Shown one piece after another: positions 39,496 through 49,621 of a stretch of 64,000 nt of DNA. The position numbers and the translations under genes were made by a program. Position 1 is the first letter of the stretch; each line of letters opens with the position of its first letter. The DNA comes from Halomonas denitrificans (GTDB taxonomy: Bacteria; Pseudomonadota; Gammaproteobacteria; Pseudomonadales; Halomonadaceae), in NCBI RefSeq assembly GCF_003056305.1, contig NZ_PYVX01000005.1, forward strand, positions 1-64,000, in the 5' to 3' direction. The notes below the pieces were generated by a model, which saw only the letters and a list, made by a program, of their open reading frames with translations, had not been told where the DNA came from and did no database searches.

Positions 39496-39524
39496 TTGTG
39501 CGGGGCGACGCGATTTTTTAACAT
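39496..39524 (+). promoter_or_regulatory. petABC promoter
   Basis: TTGTGC (39496-39501), a 17-bp spacer and TAACAT (39519-39524), 83 bp before the petA ATG in an AT-rich patch. The best-formed promoter candidate in this part of the window. Confidence 0.55.
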
Positions 39525-39606
39525 AGTGCGCATTTGATATCCGTGGTCGCGGGGGATTCACTGCTCGTGATGGAACAGCGGGTAAGTCGATGGGAGAAAT
39601 CTGAAA

Positions 39607-40200
39607 ATGGCAGATAACGGCGTAAACAAGGGTCGGCGCCGCTTCCTCGTAGGTGCCACCACCGTCGTGGGTGCGGTGGGTGCCGTCGGGGTAGCGGTCC
39701 CCTTTGTAGCTTCCTGGCAGCCGAGCGCCAGGGCGAGAGCAGCGGGCGCGCCCGTCCAGGCGGACGTGTCGAAGCTCGAGCCCGGGCAGCGCTTGACCGT
39801 CGAATGGCGGGGCAAGCCGGTGTGGATCCTCAACCGTTCGCCGGAGATGATCGAGCGCACCAAGGCCATCGAGCCCTCGGAACTGGCGGATCCGGACTCC
39901 AGCGTGCCGCAGCAGCCGACCTACGTGGAGGGGCCGATGCGCTCCATCAAGCCCGAGATCGGCGTGCTGATCGGCATCTGCACGCACCTGGGCTGCTCGC
40001 CGCTGTTCCGGCCGGAGCCGGGCAGCGTGGACGTCGGGGACTGGCCGGGCGGCTTCTTCTGCCCCTGCCACGGCTCCCGCTTCGACCTGGCGGGCCGGGT
40101 GTTCGCCAACGTGCCGGCGCCGACCAACCTCGAAGTGCCACCTTACCGCTTCGACAGCGACGTGCTGATCACTGTCGGCGAAGATGAGGAGTCTGCCTGA
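39607..40200 (+). CDS. petA: Ubiquinol-cytochrome c reductase Rieske iron-sulfur subunit
   Basis: 197 residues. A twin-arginine-type N-terminus (KGRRRFLVGATTVVGAVGAVG) serves as uncleaved membrane anchor. The [2Fe-2S] ligands are in CTHLGC (Cys125, His127, Cys130) and CPCHGS (Cys152, Cys154, His155). It accepts an electron from ubiquinol at the Qo site of complex III and passes it to cytochrome c1. First gene of petABC; the last base of the stop is the first of petB. Confidence 0.98.
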   Translation: MADNGVNKGRRRFLVGATTVVGAVGAVGVAVPFVASWQPSARARAAGAPVQADVSKLEPGQRLTVEWRGKPVWILNRSPEMIERTKAIEPSELADPDSSVPQQPTYVEGPMRSIKPEIGVLIGICTHLGCSPLFRPEPGSVDVGDWPGGFFCPCHGSRFDLAGRVFANVPAPTNLEVPPYRFDSDVLITVGEDEESA

Positions 40201-41459
40201 TGGGTAATCCTAACAAGGCCAAGGCGGAGCGCGGCCTGATGCGCTGGGTCGACGACCGCTTCCCCGCCACCCAGATGTGGCAGGACCACCTGTCCAAGTA
40301 CTACGCGCCGAAGAACTTCAACTTCTGGTACTTCTTCGGCTCGCTGGCCCTGCTGGTGCTGGTCAACCAGATCCTGACCGGCGTCTGGCTGACCATGAGC
40401 TACAACCCCTCCGCCGAGGGCGCCTTCGCCTCGGTCGAGTACATCATGCGCGACGTGGAGTGGGGCTGGCTGATCCGCTACATGCACTCCACGGGGGCCT
40501 CTGCCTTCTTCGTCGTGGTCTACCTGCACATGTTCCGCGGCCTGCTCTACGGCTCCTACAAGGCGCCCCGCGAGCTGGTGTGGATCTTCGGCATGACCAT
40601 CTACCTGGCGCTGATGGCCGAGGCCTTCATGGGCTACCTGCTGCCCTGGGGCCAGATGTCCTACTGGGGCGCCCAGGTCATCATCTCGCTGTTCTCCGCC
40701 ATTCCGGCCATCGGCCCGGACCTGGCACAGTGGGTGCGCGGTGACTTCCTGATCTCCGGCATCACCCTGAACCGCTTCTTCGCCCTGCACGTGGTGGCCC
40801 TGCCCATCGTGATCCTGGCGCTGGTGGTGCTGCACATCATCGCCCTGCACGAGGTCGGCTCCAACAACCCCGACGGCATCGACATCAAGAAGAAGAAGGA
40901 CGAGACCGGCAAGCCGCTGGACGGCATCCCCTTCCATCCGTACTACACGGTGAAGGACATCGTCGGTGTGGCCGTGTTCCTGTTCGTCTTCGCGGTGGTG
41001 ATCTTCTACTTCCCGGAAGGCGGCGGCTACTTCATCGAGAAGCCGAACTTCGAGCCGGCCAACCCGCTGAAGACGCCGGATCACATCGCGCCGGTGTGGT
41101 ACTTCACGCCCTTCTACGCGATGCTGCGCGCGATCACCTTCTCGCTGTTCGGCCTGGACGCCAAGTTCCTCGGCGTCATCGTGATGGGGGCGGCGATCGC
41201 CATCCTGTTCGTGCTGCCCTGGCTGGACAAGAGCCCGGTGCGCTCCATGCGCTACAAGGGGTGGATCTCCAAGGTGATGCTGCTGCTGTTCGCCATCAGC
41301 TTCGTGATCCTCGGCGTGCTCGGCGTGCTGCCGACCACCGAGACGCGGACCCTGGTCGCCCAGCTGTGCACCGCGCTCTACTTCGCCTTCTTCCTGCTGA
41401 TGCCGATCTACACCCGGCTGGAGAAGACCAAACCCGTTCCGGAAAGGGTGACTGGCTAA
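40200..41459 (+). CDS. petB: Cytochrome b subunit of the bc1 complex
   Basis: 419 residues, eight membrane spans expected. The two b hemes use His pairs in helices B and D: HSTGASAFFVVVYLHMFRGL and RFFALHVVALPIVILALVVLHIIALHE. The Qo-site motif reads PVWY (Pro298-Tyr301, in HIAPVWYFTPFYAMLR) instead of the PEWY of mitochondria. The C-terminal spans include VMLLLFAISFVILGVLGVLP. Between petA and petC, overlapping each by one base. Confidence 0.98.
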   Translation: MGNPNKAKAERGLMRWVDDRFPATQMWQDHLSKYYAPKNFNFWYFFGSLALLVLVNQILTGVWLTMSYNPSAEGAFASVEYIMRDVEWGWLIRYMHSTGASAFFVVVYLHMFRGLLYGSYKAPRELVWIFGMTIYLALMAEAFMGYLLPWGQMSYWGAQVIISLFSAIPAIGPDLAQWVRGDFLISGITLNRFFALHVVALPIVILALVVLHIIALHEVGSNNPDGIDIKKKKDETGKPLDGIPFHPYYTVKDIVGVAVFLFVFAVVIFYFPEGGGYFIEKPNFEPANPLKTPDHIAPVWYFTPFYAMLRAITFSLFGLDAKFLGVIVMGAAIAILFVLPWLDKSPVRSMRYKGWISKVMLLLFAISFVILGVLGVLPTTETRTLVAQLCTALYFAFFLLMPIYTRLEKTKPVPERVTG

Positions 41460-42226
41460 TGAAAAAGCAACTGTTCGCACTGCTCTTCGCGCTGGTGCCG
41501 ATGGTCGGGTTCGCCGCCGGCGGGAGCGTCCATCTCGAGGAGATGAATCCGGACCTCGACGACAAGGCGTCGCTGCAGAACGGCATGAAGCTCTTCGTGA
41601 ACTACTGCATGGGCTGCCACTCCATGGAGCACCAGCGCTTCTCTCGCGCGGCCCAGGATCTGGACATGCCCCAGGGACTGGTCGAGGACAACCTGATCTT
41701 CTCGGACGCCCTTAAGTTCAATGACCAGATGCACATCGCCATGGACAGCGGCGATGCCGAGAACTGGTTCGGCGCGCCGCCGCCGGACCTGACCCTCGAG
41801 GCGCGCCTGCGCGGCACCGACTGGATCTACACCTACCTGCTGAGCTTCTACCGCGACCCGGAGCGTCCCACCGGCGTCAACAACGCGGTCTTCCCGCTGG
41901 TGGCCATGCCCAACGTGCTGGAGCCGCTGCAGGGGGTGCAGGAGAAGGTCTGCGCCGCCACGGACAAGCCGGTCCCGGGGGCCGAGCTGGATCCGCTGAC
42001 CGGCAAGTACCAGTCCTGCGAGACGCTGCAGGTGACAAAGCCCGGCGAGATGGAGCCCGAGGAGTTCGAGGAGGCGGTCTACGACCTCACCAACTTCCTG
42101 GCCTACGCCGGCGAGCCGTCCAAGCTGCAGGCCCAGTCGCTGGGACCCAAGGTGCTGATCTTCATCTTCATCTTCGGTGTCATCGGCTACCTGCTCAAGC
42201 GTGAGTACTGGCGCGACATTCACTGA
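41459..42226 (+). CDS. petC: Cytochrome c1 subunit of the bc1 complex
   Basis: 255 residues. Signal peptide (KKQLFALLFALVPMVGFAA), heme c motif CMGCH (Cys50, Cys53, His54), a Met axial-ligand candidate in VAMPNVLEPL, and a C-terminal membrane anchor (VLIFIFIFGVIGYLL). It passes electrons from the Rieske protein to soluble or membrane cytochrome c. Third gene of petABC, followed by a terminator. Confidence 0.98.
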   Translation: MKKQLFALLFALVPMVGFAAGGSVHLEEMNPDLDDKASLQNGMKLFVNYCMGCHSMEHQRFSRAAQDLDMPQGLVEDNLIFSDALKFNDQMHIAMDSGDAENWFGAPPPDLTLEARLRGTDWIYTYLLSFYRDPERPTGVNNAVFPLVAMPNVLEPLQGVQEKVCAATDKPVPGAELDPLTGKYQSCETLQVTKPGEMEPEEFEEAVYDLTNFLAYAGEPSKLQAQSLGPKVLIFIFIFGVIGYLLKREYWRDIH

Positions 42227-42247
42227 TCCGCCAGCGACGGTGCATTG

Positions 42248-42285
42248 CGGGGCGCATGGCCACTGGCCGTGCGCCCCGATGCTTT
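42248..42285 (+). terminator. Rho-independent terminator after petC
   Basis: A 14-bp stem (42248-42261 with 42265-42278, one G-T wobble), 3-nt loop, then atgcTTTTT. It separates petABC from sspAB. Confidence 0.88.
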
Positions 42286-42371
42286 TTGCCCGATACCGGG
42301 CCGCACGATCGCCCTCAAGACGGGGGTGGTCGTGTTATCATCTCGGCACGAACTGATGCGAGGATTGTTTC

Positions 42372-42998
42372 ATGGGTGTAGTGGCCAAGCGGTCGTCGAT
42401 GATCTTCTACTCCGGGGGAGATGACCATTTCAGTCATCGTGTGCGCATCGTGCTCGCCGAGAAGGGCGTGGCCGTGGACATCGTCGAGGTGAGCGACGAG
42501 CAGCGCCCGGAGGAGCTTGCCGACCTCAATCCCTACAACAGCGTGCCCACGCTGCTCGATCGCGACCTGGTGCTCTACGAGTCCAAGGTGATGATGGAGT
42601 ATCTGGACGAGCGCTTCCCGCATCCGCCGCTGTTGCCGGTGTATCCCGTGGCCCGTGCCAAGAGCCGGCTGTGGATGCACCGCATCGAGCGCGAGTGGTG
42701 CCCGCTGGTCGAGCAGATCCAGAGCGGCGCCAAGAAGGACGTGGAGAAGGCCCGCAAGGAGCTGCGCGAGAGCCTTGTCGGCATCTCGCCGATCTTCGAG
42801 GACATGCCGTACTTCATGAGCGACGAGTTCACGCTGGTCGACTGCTGCCTGGCGCCGATCCTCTGGCGCCTTCCGGTGCTCGGCATCGAGCTGCCCGAGA
42901 AGCAGGTCAAGCCGCTGCTGAACTACATGGAGCGGCTGTTCGATCGCGACGGCTTCAAGGCGGCGCTGAGCGAGAACGAGCGCGAGATGCGCGCCTGA
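42372..42998 (+). CDS. sspA: Stringent starvation protein A
   Basis: 208 residues, glutathione S-transferase fold: an N-terminal thioredoxin-like part ([65 protein letters not shown]) and an all-helical C-terminus. It lacks the GST catalytic residue. SspA binds RNA polymerase-sigma-70 and affects stationary-phase and virulence genes. A plus-strand TATCAT at 42336-42341 may be its -10. Followed by sspB after 56 bp. Confidence 0.97.
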   Translation: MGVVAKRSSMIFYSGGDDHFSHRVRIVLAEKGVAVDIVEVSDEQRPEELADLNPYNSVPTLLDRDLVLYESKVMMEYLDERFPHPPLLPVYPVARAKSRLWMHRIEREWCPLVEQIQSGAKKDVEKARKELRESLVGISPIFEDMPYFMSDEFTLVDCCLAPILWRLPVLGIELPEKQVKPLLNYMERLFDRDGFKAALSENEREMRA

Positions 42999-43054
42999 TC
43001 CACCCGGCATTTCTCCCCCGGTTCGACCGGGGGTAACCCCCAGGAGGGCCAACT

Positions 43055-43519
43055 ATGCACTCGAGCCGTCCCTATATGGCCAGGGCCCTGTACCAGTGGC
43101 TGCTGGACAACGAGCTGACGCCCTACATCGTCGTCGATGCCGAGCAGGAGGGCGTCGAGGTGCCACGACAGTGCGTCCAGAACGGCCAGATCGTGCTGAA
43201 CCTGGCGCCGAGCGCCATCCGCGACTTCGCCATGGAGAACGCGGCGGTCAGCTTCTCTGCCCGCTTCGGCGGACAACCCATGCAGATCATGGTGCCCATG
43301 GAGGCGCTGATCGCCATCTACGCCCGCGAGAACGGCGTGGGCATGGTGTTCGGCCACGAGCCGGTGATGCCGGTCGAGGCCGACGAGACGGACGACGCCT
43401 CGCCCTTGAGCGAGGTGGAGAGCACGGTCGACGCCGGCGACGAGGCCGATGAAGGCCAGGCCGACGGTGACGACGCCAGGCCGCGCAAGGGGCGTCCGTC
43501 CCTGCGCGTCGTCAAGTGA
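43055..43519 (+). CDS. sspB: ClpXP specificity-enhancing factor SspB
   Basis: 154 residues. The N-terminal ~110 residues are the substrate-binding domain (RPYMARALYQWLLDNELTPYIVVDA, FGGQPMQIMVPMEALIAIYARENG). An acidic flexible linker (~115-143) leads to a basic ClpX-binding tail, KGRPSLRVVK. It delivers ssrA-tagged proteins to ClpXP. A stable 20-bp hairpin follows 64 bp after the stop. Confidence 0.96.
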   Translation: MHSSRPYMARALYQWLLDNELTPYIVVDAEQEGVEVPRQCVQNGQIVLNLAPSAIRDFAMENAAVSFSARFGGQPMQIMVPMEALIAIYARENGVGMVFGHEPVMPVEADETDDASPLSEVESTVDAGDEADEGQADGDDARPRKGRPSLRVVK

Positions 43520-43582
43520 GTGGACGTCGACCGCAGGCGGCGTAGCGCGCCTCGGGACGTCGGTCGCGCCATCATCGACACC

Positions 43583-43625
43583 GCAACGCAAGACGGCAGG
43601 CCATGGGCCTGCCGTCTTGCGTTGC
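43583..43625. terminator. Perfect 20-bp hairpin between sspB and dolP
   Basis: 43583-43602 pairs without mismatch with 43606-43625 around a 3-nt loop (atg). No T-run on either side. It lies between convergent stops and probably ends or stabilises both messages. Confidence 0.6.
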
Positions 43626-43647
43626 ATGCCGCATCACGCGGCGACGC

Positions 43648-44226
43648 TCAGTCGAGGTAGTCGAAGACCTTGACGATGCGCTGCATGCCGCCGAGGCCCG
43701 CGACGGAGCGCACGATGCGCTCGGCCTCGCTGCGGGTGACGATGCCCATCAGGTAGACGCTGTCGTTCTCGGTGATCACCTGGACGCGACCCGAGTCGAT
43801 CTCCTGGTTGGCCACCAGGTGGGAGTTGATGCGGGTGCGCAGCCAGGTGTCGGCGAGGCGCTGGCTGGCAGGCAGGTTGGCGGCGATGGCGAGCTCGTTG
43901 TGCACCTCGCGCACGTTGCGCACCTCGCCGGCGACCCGTTCGGCCGTGCTCTTGAGCTCCTCGCTGGGCACCTGGCCGGTGAGCAGCACCACGCCGTTGA
44001 AGCTGTCGACGTTGATGCGGGCATCACTCAGGCGGGCATCGGTGCGGCCCAGGTTGTGGGCGATCTTGGTCTCGATGCTCTGGTCCTCGACCTGGGCGCC
44101 GAAGGTGCGTTCCCCGTAGTTCTCGTCGATGGTGCCGGGGTTGGTGACGCCGGTCACGGTGGTGCAGCCACCGAGTGCCAGGGCCAGGCCGAGCAGCAGG
44201 GGGGGGAGCAGGGAGGTCTTGGTCAT
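43648..44226 (-). CDS. dolP: BON-domain outer-membrane lipoprotein DolP (YraP)
   Basis: 192 residues. Lipoprotein signal with lipobox LGGC (Cys21). Two BON domains (~48-115 and ~122-190: INVDSFNGVVLLTGQVPSEELK; VQVITENDSVYLMGIVTRSEAERIV). DolP binds anionic phospholipid at division sites and supports outer-membrane integrity and BAM function. Last gene of the leftward lpoA-yraN-diaA-dolP unit, 4 bp after the diaA stop. Confidence 0.94.
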   Translation of the reverse strand: MTKTSLLPPLLLGLALALGGCTTVTGVTNPGTIDENYGERTFGAQVEDQSIETKIAHNLGRTDARLSDARINVDSFNGVVLLTGQVPSEELKSTAERVAGEVRNVREVHNELAIAANLPASQRLADTWLRTRINSHLVANQEIDSGRVQVITENDSVYLMGIVTRSEAERIVRSVAGLGGMQRIVKVFDYLD

Positions 44227-44230
44227 GGAA

Positions 44231-45213
<983 letters not shown>

Positions 45214-45230
<17 letters not shown>

Positions 45231-46962
45231 CGCCGAACACGTTGGGCGCGAGCACCGGCTGGGGCACGCCGTCGACGAAGCGGGCCCAGGGCAGGCGGCG
45301 CTGGATGCGGCCGTCGTCCTCGGCGCTCAGGGTGCCGGTGGCGCCGAACAGCTCGGTGCCGCCGATCGCCTGCAGCTGCGGCATGCGCAGGGCCAGCTCA
45401 TAGGCGTCGACTCCCATGGCCATCAGCCGGAACATCGTCGAGTTGGACTCGTCGCGCAGCTCGCGATAGCTGGCGAGGAAGGGCAGCGCCTCCACGCCGC
45501 CCACCGCCGCGTCGGGAATCTGCCAGGGGATGTCGACGAACATCACGTCGTTCAGGTCGGCGTCCAGGCGCGGCTGCAGGCGCCCCTCGTAGAGGTGCGA
45601 GGTGGCGTAGATCGGCAGGTCGCCGCTGTAGGCGTAGTCCAGGTTGGGCGGCACCTGGCGGGCGTAGTCGGGCAGGGCCAGCAGGAACAGCATGTCCGGC
45701 TTGGGGTTCGTGGCCGCCCGCTTGGCGCTCTCGGTGGCCGGTGCGCCGGGGTTGTAGCGGACCGCGTTGGCGACCTCGCCGCCGAGCTCGCGCCAGGCGT
45801 TCCAGAAGGCCTCGCCCACGCGGCGACCCCAGTCGTTGTCCGGCACCAGCAGGGAGGCCAGGCGATGGCCGTCGCCGTAGGCACGCTGCGCGGCCTGGCG
45901 CGCCTCGTCCTCGGCGGAGAGGCCGTACTGGAAGAGCCCCTTGGCGCGGTTGCGCTCGCCGCGGCCGTAGTTGAGGGCGAGGGTCGGCATCGGCACCCGG
46001 TCGCGCTGCTCGAGCCGGCTGACGATGTCCTTGTCCAGCGGGCCGATCACCACCTGGGCGCCGAGGGCCTCGGCCTCGCGATAGAGGGCCGGCATGTCGC
46101 CGCTGCTGCTGTCGATGAAGCTCAGCTGGGCGCCGCTGTCAACGCCCGACAGGTGGTGGGTGCGGATGCCCTGGCGGGTCGCCTCGGCGATGCTCGTCAG
46201 GGGGCCGGACTCCGGTAGCAGCACGGCGATATGATCCACCCGCTGGCCGCGCAGCTCGCCCAGGGCGGTGATCTCGGCGGGCAGGCGCCTGGCGGCGGGG
46301 TGGCCGCGGTAGCGCTCGCGCCAGTCGTCGAGGTGCGCGAAGAGCCGCTGGATGTCGCTGCCGGTGGAGCGCACCAGCTCGGTCAGGGCGACCCAGCCCG
46401 CGGTCAGGTCGTCGCCGCCGCGCAGTGTGTCGAGCTCGCGGCGGTCGAGCCTCGAGAGCTGCGCCCAGATCGGGTCGTTGAGGTCCTCGCGCTCGGTCGC
46501 GGCCTGGACCTCGATCAGCGCCCGGGCGGCGGCGAGGGGTTCGTCGACCTCGCCCAGCGCCCGACCCAGGCGTTCGCGCAGGGTCAACGAGGCCTCGCGG
46601 GGCAGCTGGATCTCGTCGAGCAGCTGTCCGGCCTGGATGACCGCCCAGGGATCGCCCTCGGCCTCGCCCAGCTCGGAGAGCAGCAGGGCCCAGCGCACCC
46701 GGGCCTCGCGTTCGAGGCGGCTGTCGTCGACCTGCTTGGCGACCTCCAGCGCCTGGGTGCGATCGCCCCGGCGTGCTAGGATGTCGGCCGCTTCCAGGCG
46801 GGAGAGGGCCGCCTGCTCCGGCGTCTGCTGCTCGGCCTGCTCGAGCAGCCGCTCGGGGTCGGCATCGGGCTGTCGCTCGATGATGCCCGGCTGGAAACTG
46901 CAGCCCGCGAGGAGCAGCGCCGTGAGCGCGACGGCCAGCGGGCCGCGTAACGAGATCTTCAT
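45214..46962 (-). CDS. lpoA: Penicillin-binding protein activator LpoA
   Basis: 582 residues from the ATG at 46962 with AAGGAA upstream. Lipoprotein signal with LLAGC (Cys21). The N-terminal ~240 residues are helical TPR-like (AALSRLEAADILARRGDRTQALEVAKQV), and the C-terminal part is a periplasmic-binding-protein fold (IAVLLPESGPLTSIAEATRQGI, VVIGPLDKDIV, MPTLALNYG). The outer-membrane lipoprotein stimulates PBP1A. Divergent from rsmI across 58 bp, the standard arrangement. Confidence 0.95.
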
Positions 46963-47020
46963 GATTCCTTCCCTTGTTTCCATGATCCAGACCGTCCCAT
47001 CAGAGCATCCAGGAGCCGAG

Positions 47021-47878
47021 ATGTCCGATACGCCTGCGGGTTCATTGTACGTGGTCGCCACGCCGATTGGGAATCTGGACGACCTGAGCCCGAGGGCCGC
47101 CAGGGTGCTCGGCGAGGTGGCGCTGATCGCCGCCGAGGACACCCGCCACAGCGGCCGACTGCTGCGCCACCTGGGCCTGTCGCGCCCGATGCTCTCGTTG
47201 CACGAGCACAACGAGGCGGCGCGGGTCGACACCCTGGACGCCCGGCTCGCCGCCGGCGAGGACGTCGCCCTAGTCTCGGACGCCGGCACCCCACTGATCA
47301 GCGATCCGGGCTTCGTGCTGGTGCGCGAGCTCCGGGCCCGGGGGCGCCGCATCGTGCCCCTCCCGGGGCCCTGCGCCCTGGTCGCGGCGCTCAGCGCGGC
47401 GGGGCTTCCCACCGACCGCTTCCTCTTCCAGGGCTTCCTTCCCGCCAAGGGCGGGACCCGCCGCGCCCGGCTGGAATCGCTCGCCGCCCGGGAGGAGACC
47501 CTGGTGTTCTACGAGTCGCCCCACCGGGTCCGCGACACCCTGGCCGACCTCGACGCCGTGCTCGGCGAACGCCGGGTGGTGCTGGCCCGGGAGCTGACCA
47601 AGACCTTCGAGACCTTCCTCGACGGCACGCCCGGGGCGCTGCTGGCCCGCATGGAGGCGGACCCGGACCAGGCCCGCGGCGAGTTCGTGGTGATGGTGGC
47701 CGGTGCCGCCCGGCGTGACGAGGCCGAGCAGTCGGCGGTGGAGGCCGATGCCCTGCTCGCGGCCCTGCTTGCCGAGGGGGTGGGCGTCAAGCAGGTCGCC
47801 GCGGTGGCCGCGCGGGTGCTGGGCGGGGTCAAGAAGGAGTGGTACGCCCGGGCCCAGGCGCTCAAGGACGGTCATTGA
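47021..47878 (+). CDS. rsmI: 16S rRNA (cytidine-1402-2'-O)-methyltransferase
   Basis: 285 residues from the ATG at 47021 with AGGAG upstream. Tetrapyrrole-methylase fold: YVVATPIGNLDDLSPRA (N-terminus), IAAEDTRHSG, LVSDAGTPLISDPG and PLPGPCALVAALSAAGLP. It modifies the P-site nucleotide C1402 together with RsmH, whose gene lies downstream past rnpB. The stop codon overlaps the rnpB -35 box. Confidence 0.97.
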   Translation: MSDTPAGSLYVVATPIGNLDDLSPRAARVLGEVALIAAEDTRHSGRLLRHLGLSRPMLSLHEHNEAARVDTLDARLAAGEDVALVSDAGTPLISDPGFVLVRELRARGRRIVPLPGPCALVAALSAAGLPTDRFLFQGFLPAKGGTRRARLESLAAREETLVFYESPHRVRDTLADLDAVLGERRVVLARELTKTFETFLDGTPGALLARMEADPDQARGEFVVMVAGAARRDEAEQSAVEADALLAALLAEGVGVKQVAAVAARVLGGVKKEWYARAQALKDGH

Positions 47879-47903
47879 GGCGGCGCCCGGGCGCTGGTAT
47901 CCT
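47875..47903 (+). promoter_or_regulatory. rnpB promoter
   Basis: TTGAGG (47875-47880, overlapping the rsmI stop), a 17-bp spacer and TATCCT (47898-47903). The -10 ends 7 nt before the predicted RNA 5' end at ~47911. Confidence 0.6.
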
Positions 47904-47910
47904 TGCCGCG

Positions 47911-48277
<367 letters not shown>

Positions 48278-48305
48278 CTAACATCGCCGTCGCGAACGGC
48301 CTTCC

Positions 48306-49286
48306 ATGTCCCCTGTCATCGAGAAGCGCATGCCGCCATCCGCCCCTGAACAGCCCGCCCGCGGCTTTCGTCATGCCAGCGTGCTGCTCGATGGCGCCGT
48401 GGAGGCGCTGATCCACGATGCCGACGGGGTCTATCTCGACGGCACCTTCGGTCGCGGCGGCCACTCCCGCGCCATCCTCGAACGGCTCGGTCCCGCGGGG
48501 CGGCTGCTGGCCATCGATCGCGATCCCCAGGCGATCGCCGAGGCCGGCACCATCGCCGACCCCCGTTTCGCCATCGAGCGCGGCGAGTTCGCCCGCCTCG
48601 ACGAGATCAGCGAGCGCCGCGGCCTGCAGGGCCGGCTCTCCGGGGTGCTGCTCGACGTCGGCGTCTCCTCGCCCCAGCTCGACGACCCCGAGCGCGGCTT
48701 CAGCTTCCTGCGCGACGGGCCGCTCGACATGCGCATGGATCCCGAGCACGGCGAGAGCGCCGCCGCCTTCCTGGCCCGCGCCGACGAGGGCGAGATCGTG
48801 CGCGTCTTCAAGAGCTACGGCGAGGAGCGCTTCGCCCGCCGTCTGGCCCGGGCCATCGTGGCGCGCCGCGTCGAGCGCCCCTTCGAGCGCACCGCGGACC
48901 TCGCCGAGGTGGTCAAGGCCGCCCACCCCGCCTGGGAGAAGGGCAAGCACCCCGCCACCCGCGTCTTCCAGGCGCTGCGCATCCAGGTCAACGGCGAGCT
49001 GGAGCAGCTCGATGCCGCCCTCGACGCGGCCCTCGAGGCCCTCGCCCCGGGCGGGCACCTGGTGGTGATCAGCTTCCACTCGCTGGAGGATCGCCGGGTC
49101 AAGCGCTTCATCCGCGACCACGTGCGCGGCGACACCGACCTGCCGCGGGGCGTCCCGGTCCGCGACGACCAGCTGAAGCGGCGTCTCGAGTCGCTGGGCA
49201 AGGCGCGTCGGCCCTCCGCCGAGGAGGTGCAGGAGAATCCCCGGGCGCGCAGTGCGGTGATGCGTGTAGCGCGCAAGCGATACTGA
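48306..49286 (+). CDS. rsmH: 16S rRNA (cytosine-1402-N4)-methyltransferase
   Basis: 326 residues. SAM-binding segment [16 protein letters not shown] (~43-58); later [37 protein letters not shown] and [14 protein letters not shown]. It modifies C1402 with RsmI. An internal Met (48330) fits family starts equally well. First protein gene of the dcw cluster; mraZ, which normally precedes it, is absent and rnpB ends only ~28 bp upstream. Confidence 0.97.
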   Translation: MSPVIEKRMPPSAPEQPARGFRHASVLLDGAVEALIHDADGVYLDGTFGRGGHSRAILERLGPAGRLLAIDRDPQAIAEAGTIADPRFAIERGEFARLDEISERRGLQGRLSGVLLDVGVSSPQLDDPERGFSFLRDGPLDMRMDPEHGESAAAFLARADEGEIVRVFKSYGEERFARRLARAIVARRVERPFERTADLAEVVKAAHPAWEKGKHPATRVFQALRIQVNGELEQLDAALDAALEALAPGGHLVVISFHSLEDRRVKRFIRDHVRGDTDLPRGVPVRDDQLKRRLESLGKARRPSAEEVQENPRARSAVMRVARKRY

Positions 49287-49294
49287 GGCACGCC

Positions 49295-49621
49295 ATGGCA
49301 CAGGGACGCTCTGCGGTAACCTCTTCCTTCGGGTGGCCCCTGCGCCTCGGGGCGTCGCGGGCGCTGCTGCTGGTCACGCTGCTGCTGGCGGCCTGCCTGG
49401 CCTCGGCCATCGGGGTGATCACCACCAGCCACCTGACCCGCGACCAGTACGCCCGCCTGCAGGAGCTCGAGCGCGAGCAGCAGCAGCTGCAGACCGAGTG
49501 GGGCCAGCTGCTGCTCGAGGAGAGCGCCTGGTCCTCGCCGGCACGCATCGAGCGCCTGGCCCAGCAGCGCCTGGAGATGCGCCTGCCCGATATCGACGAG
49601 GTCGAGGTCATCCAGCCATGA
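49295..49621 (+). CDS. ftsL: Cell division protein FtsL
   Basis: 108 residues. One membrane span (~27-47, ALLLVTLLLAACLASAIGV) then a periplasmic coiled coil (ARLQELEREQQQLQTEWGQLLLEE). It forms the FtsQLB complex that activates FtsWI. Assignment combines topology and position between rsmH and ftsI; the stop overlaps the ftsI start (ATGA). Confidence 0.95.
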   Translation: MAQGRSAVTSSFGWPLRLGASRALLLVTLLLAACLASAIGVITTSHLTRDQYARLQELEREQQQLQTEWGQLLLEESAWSSPARIERLAQQRLEMRLPDIDEVEVIQP

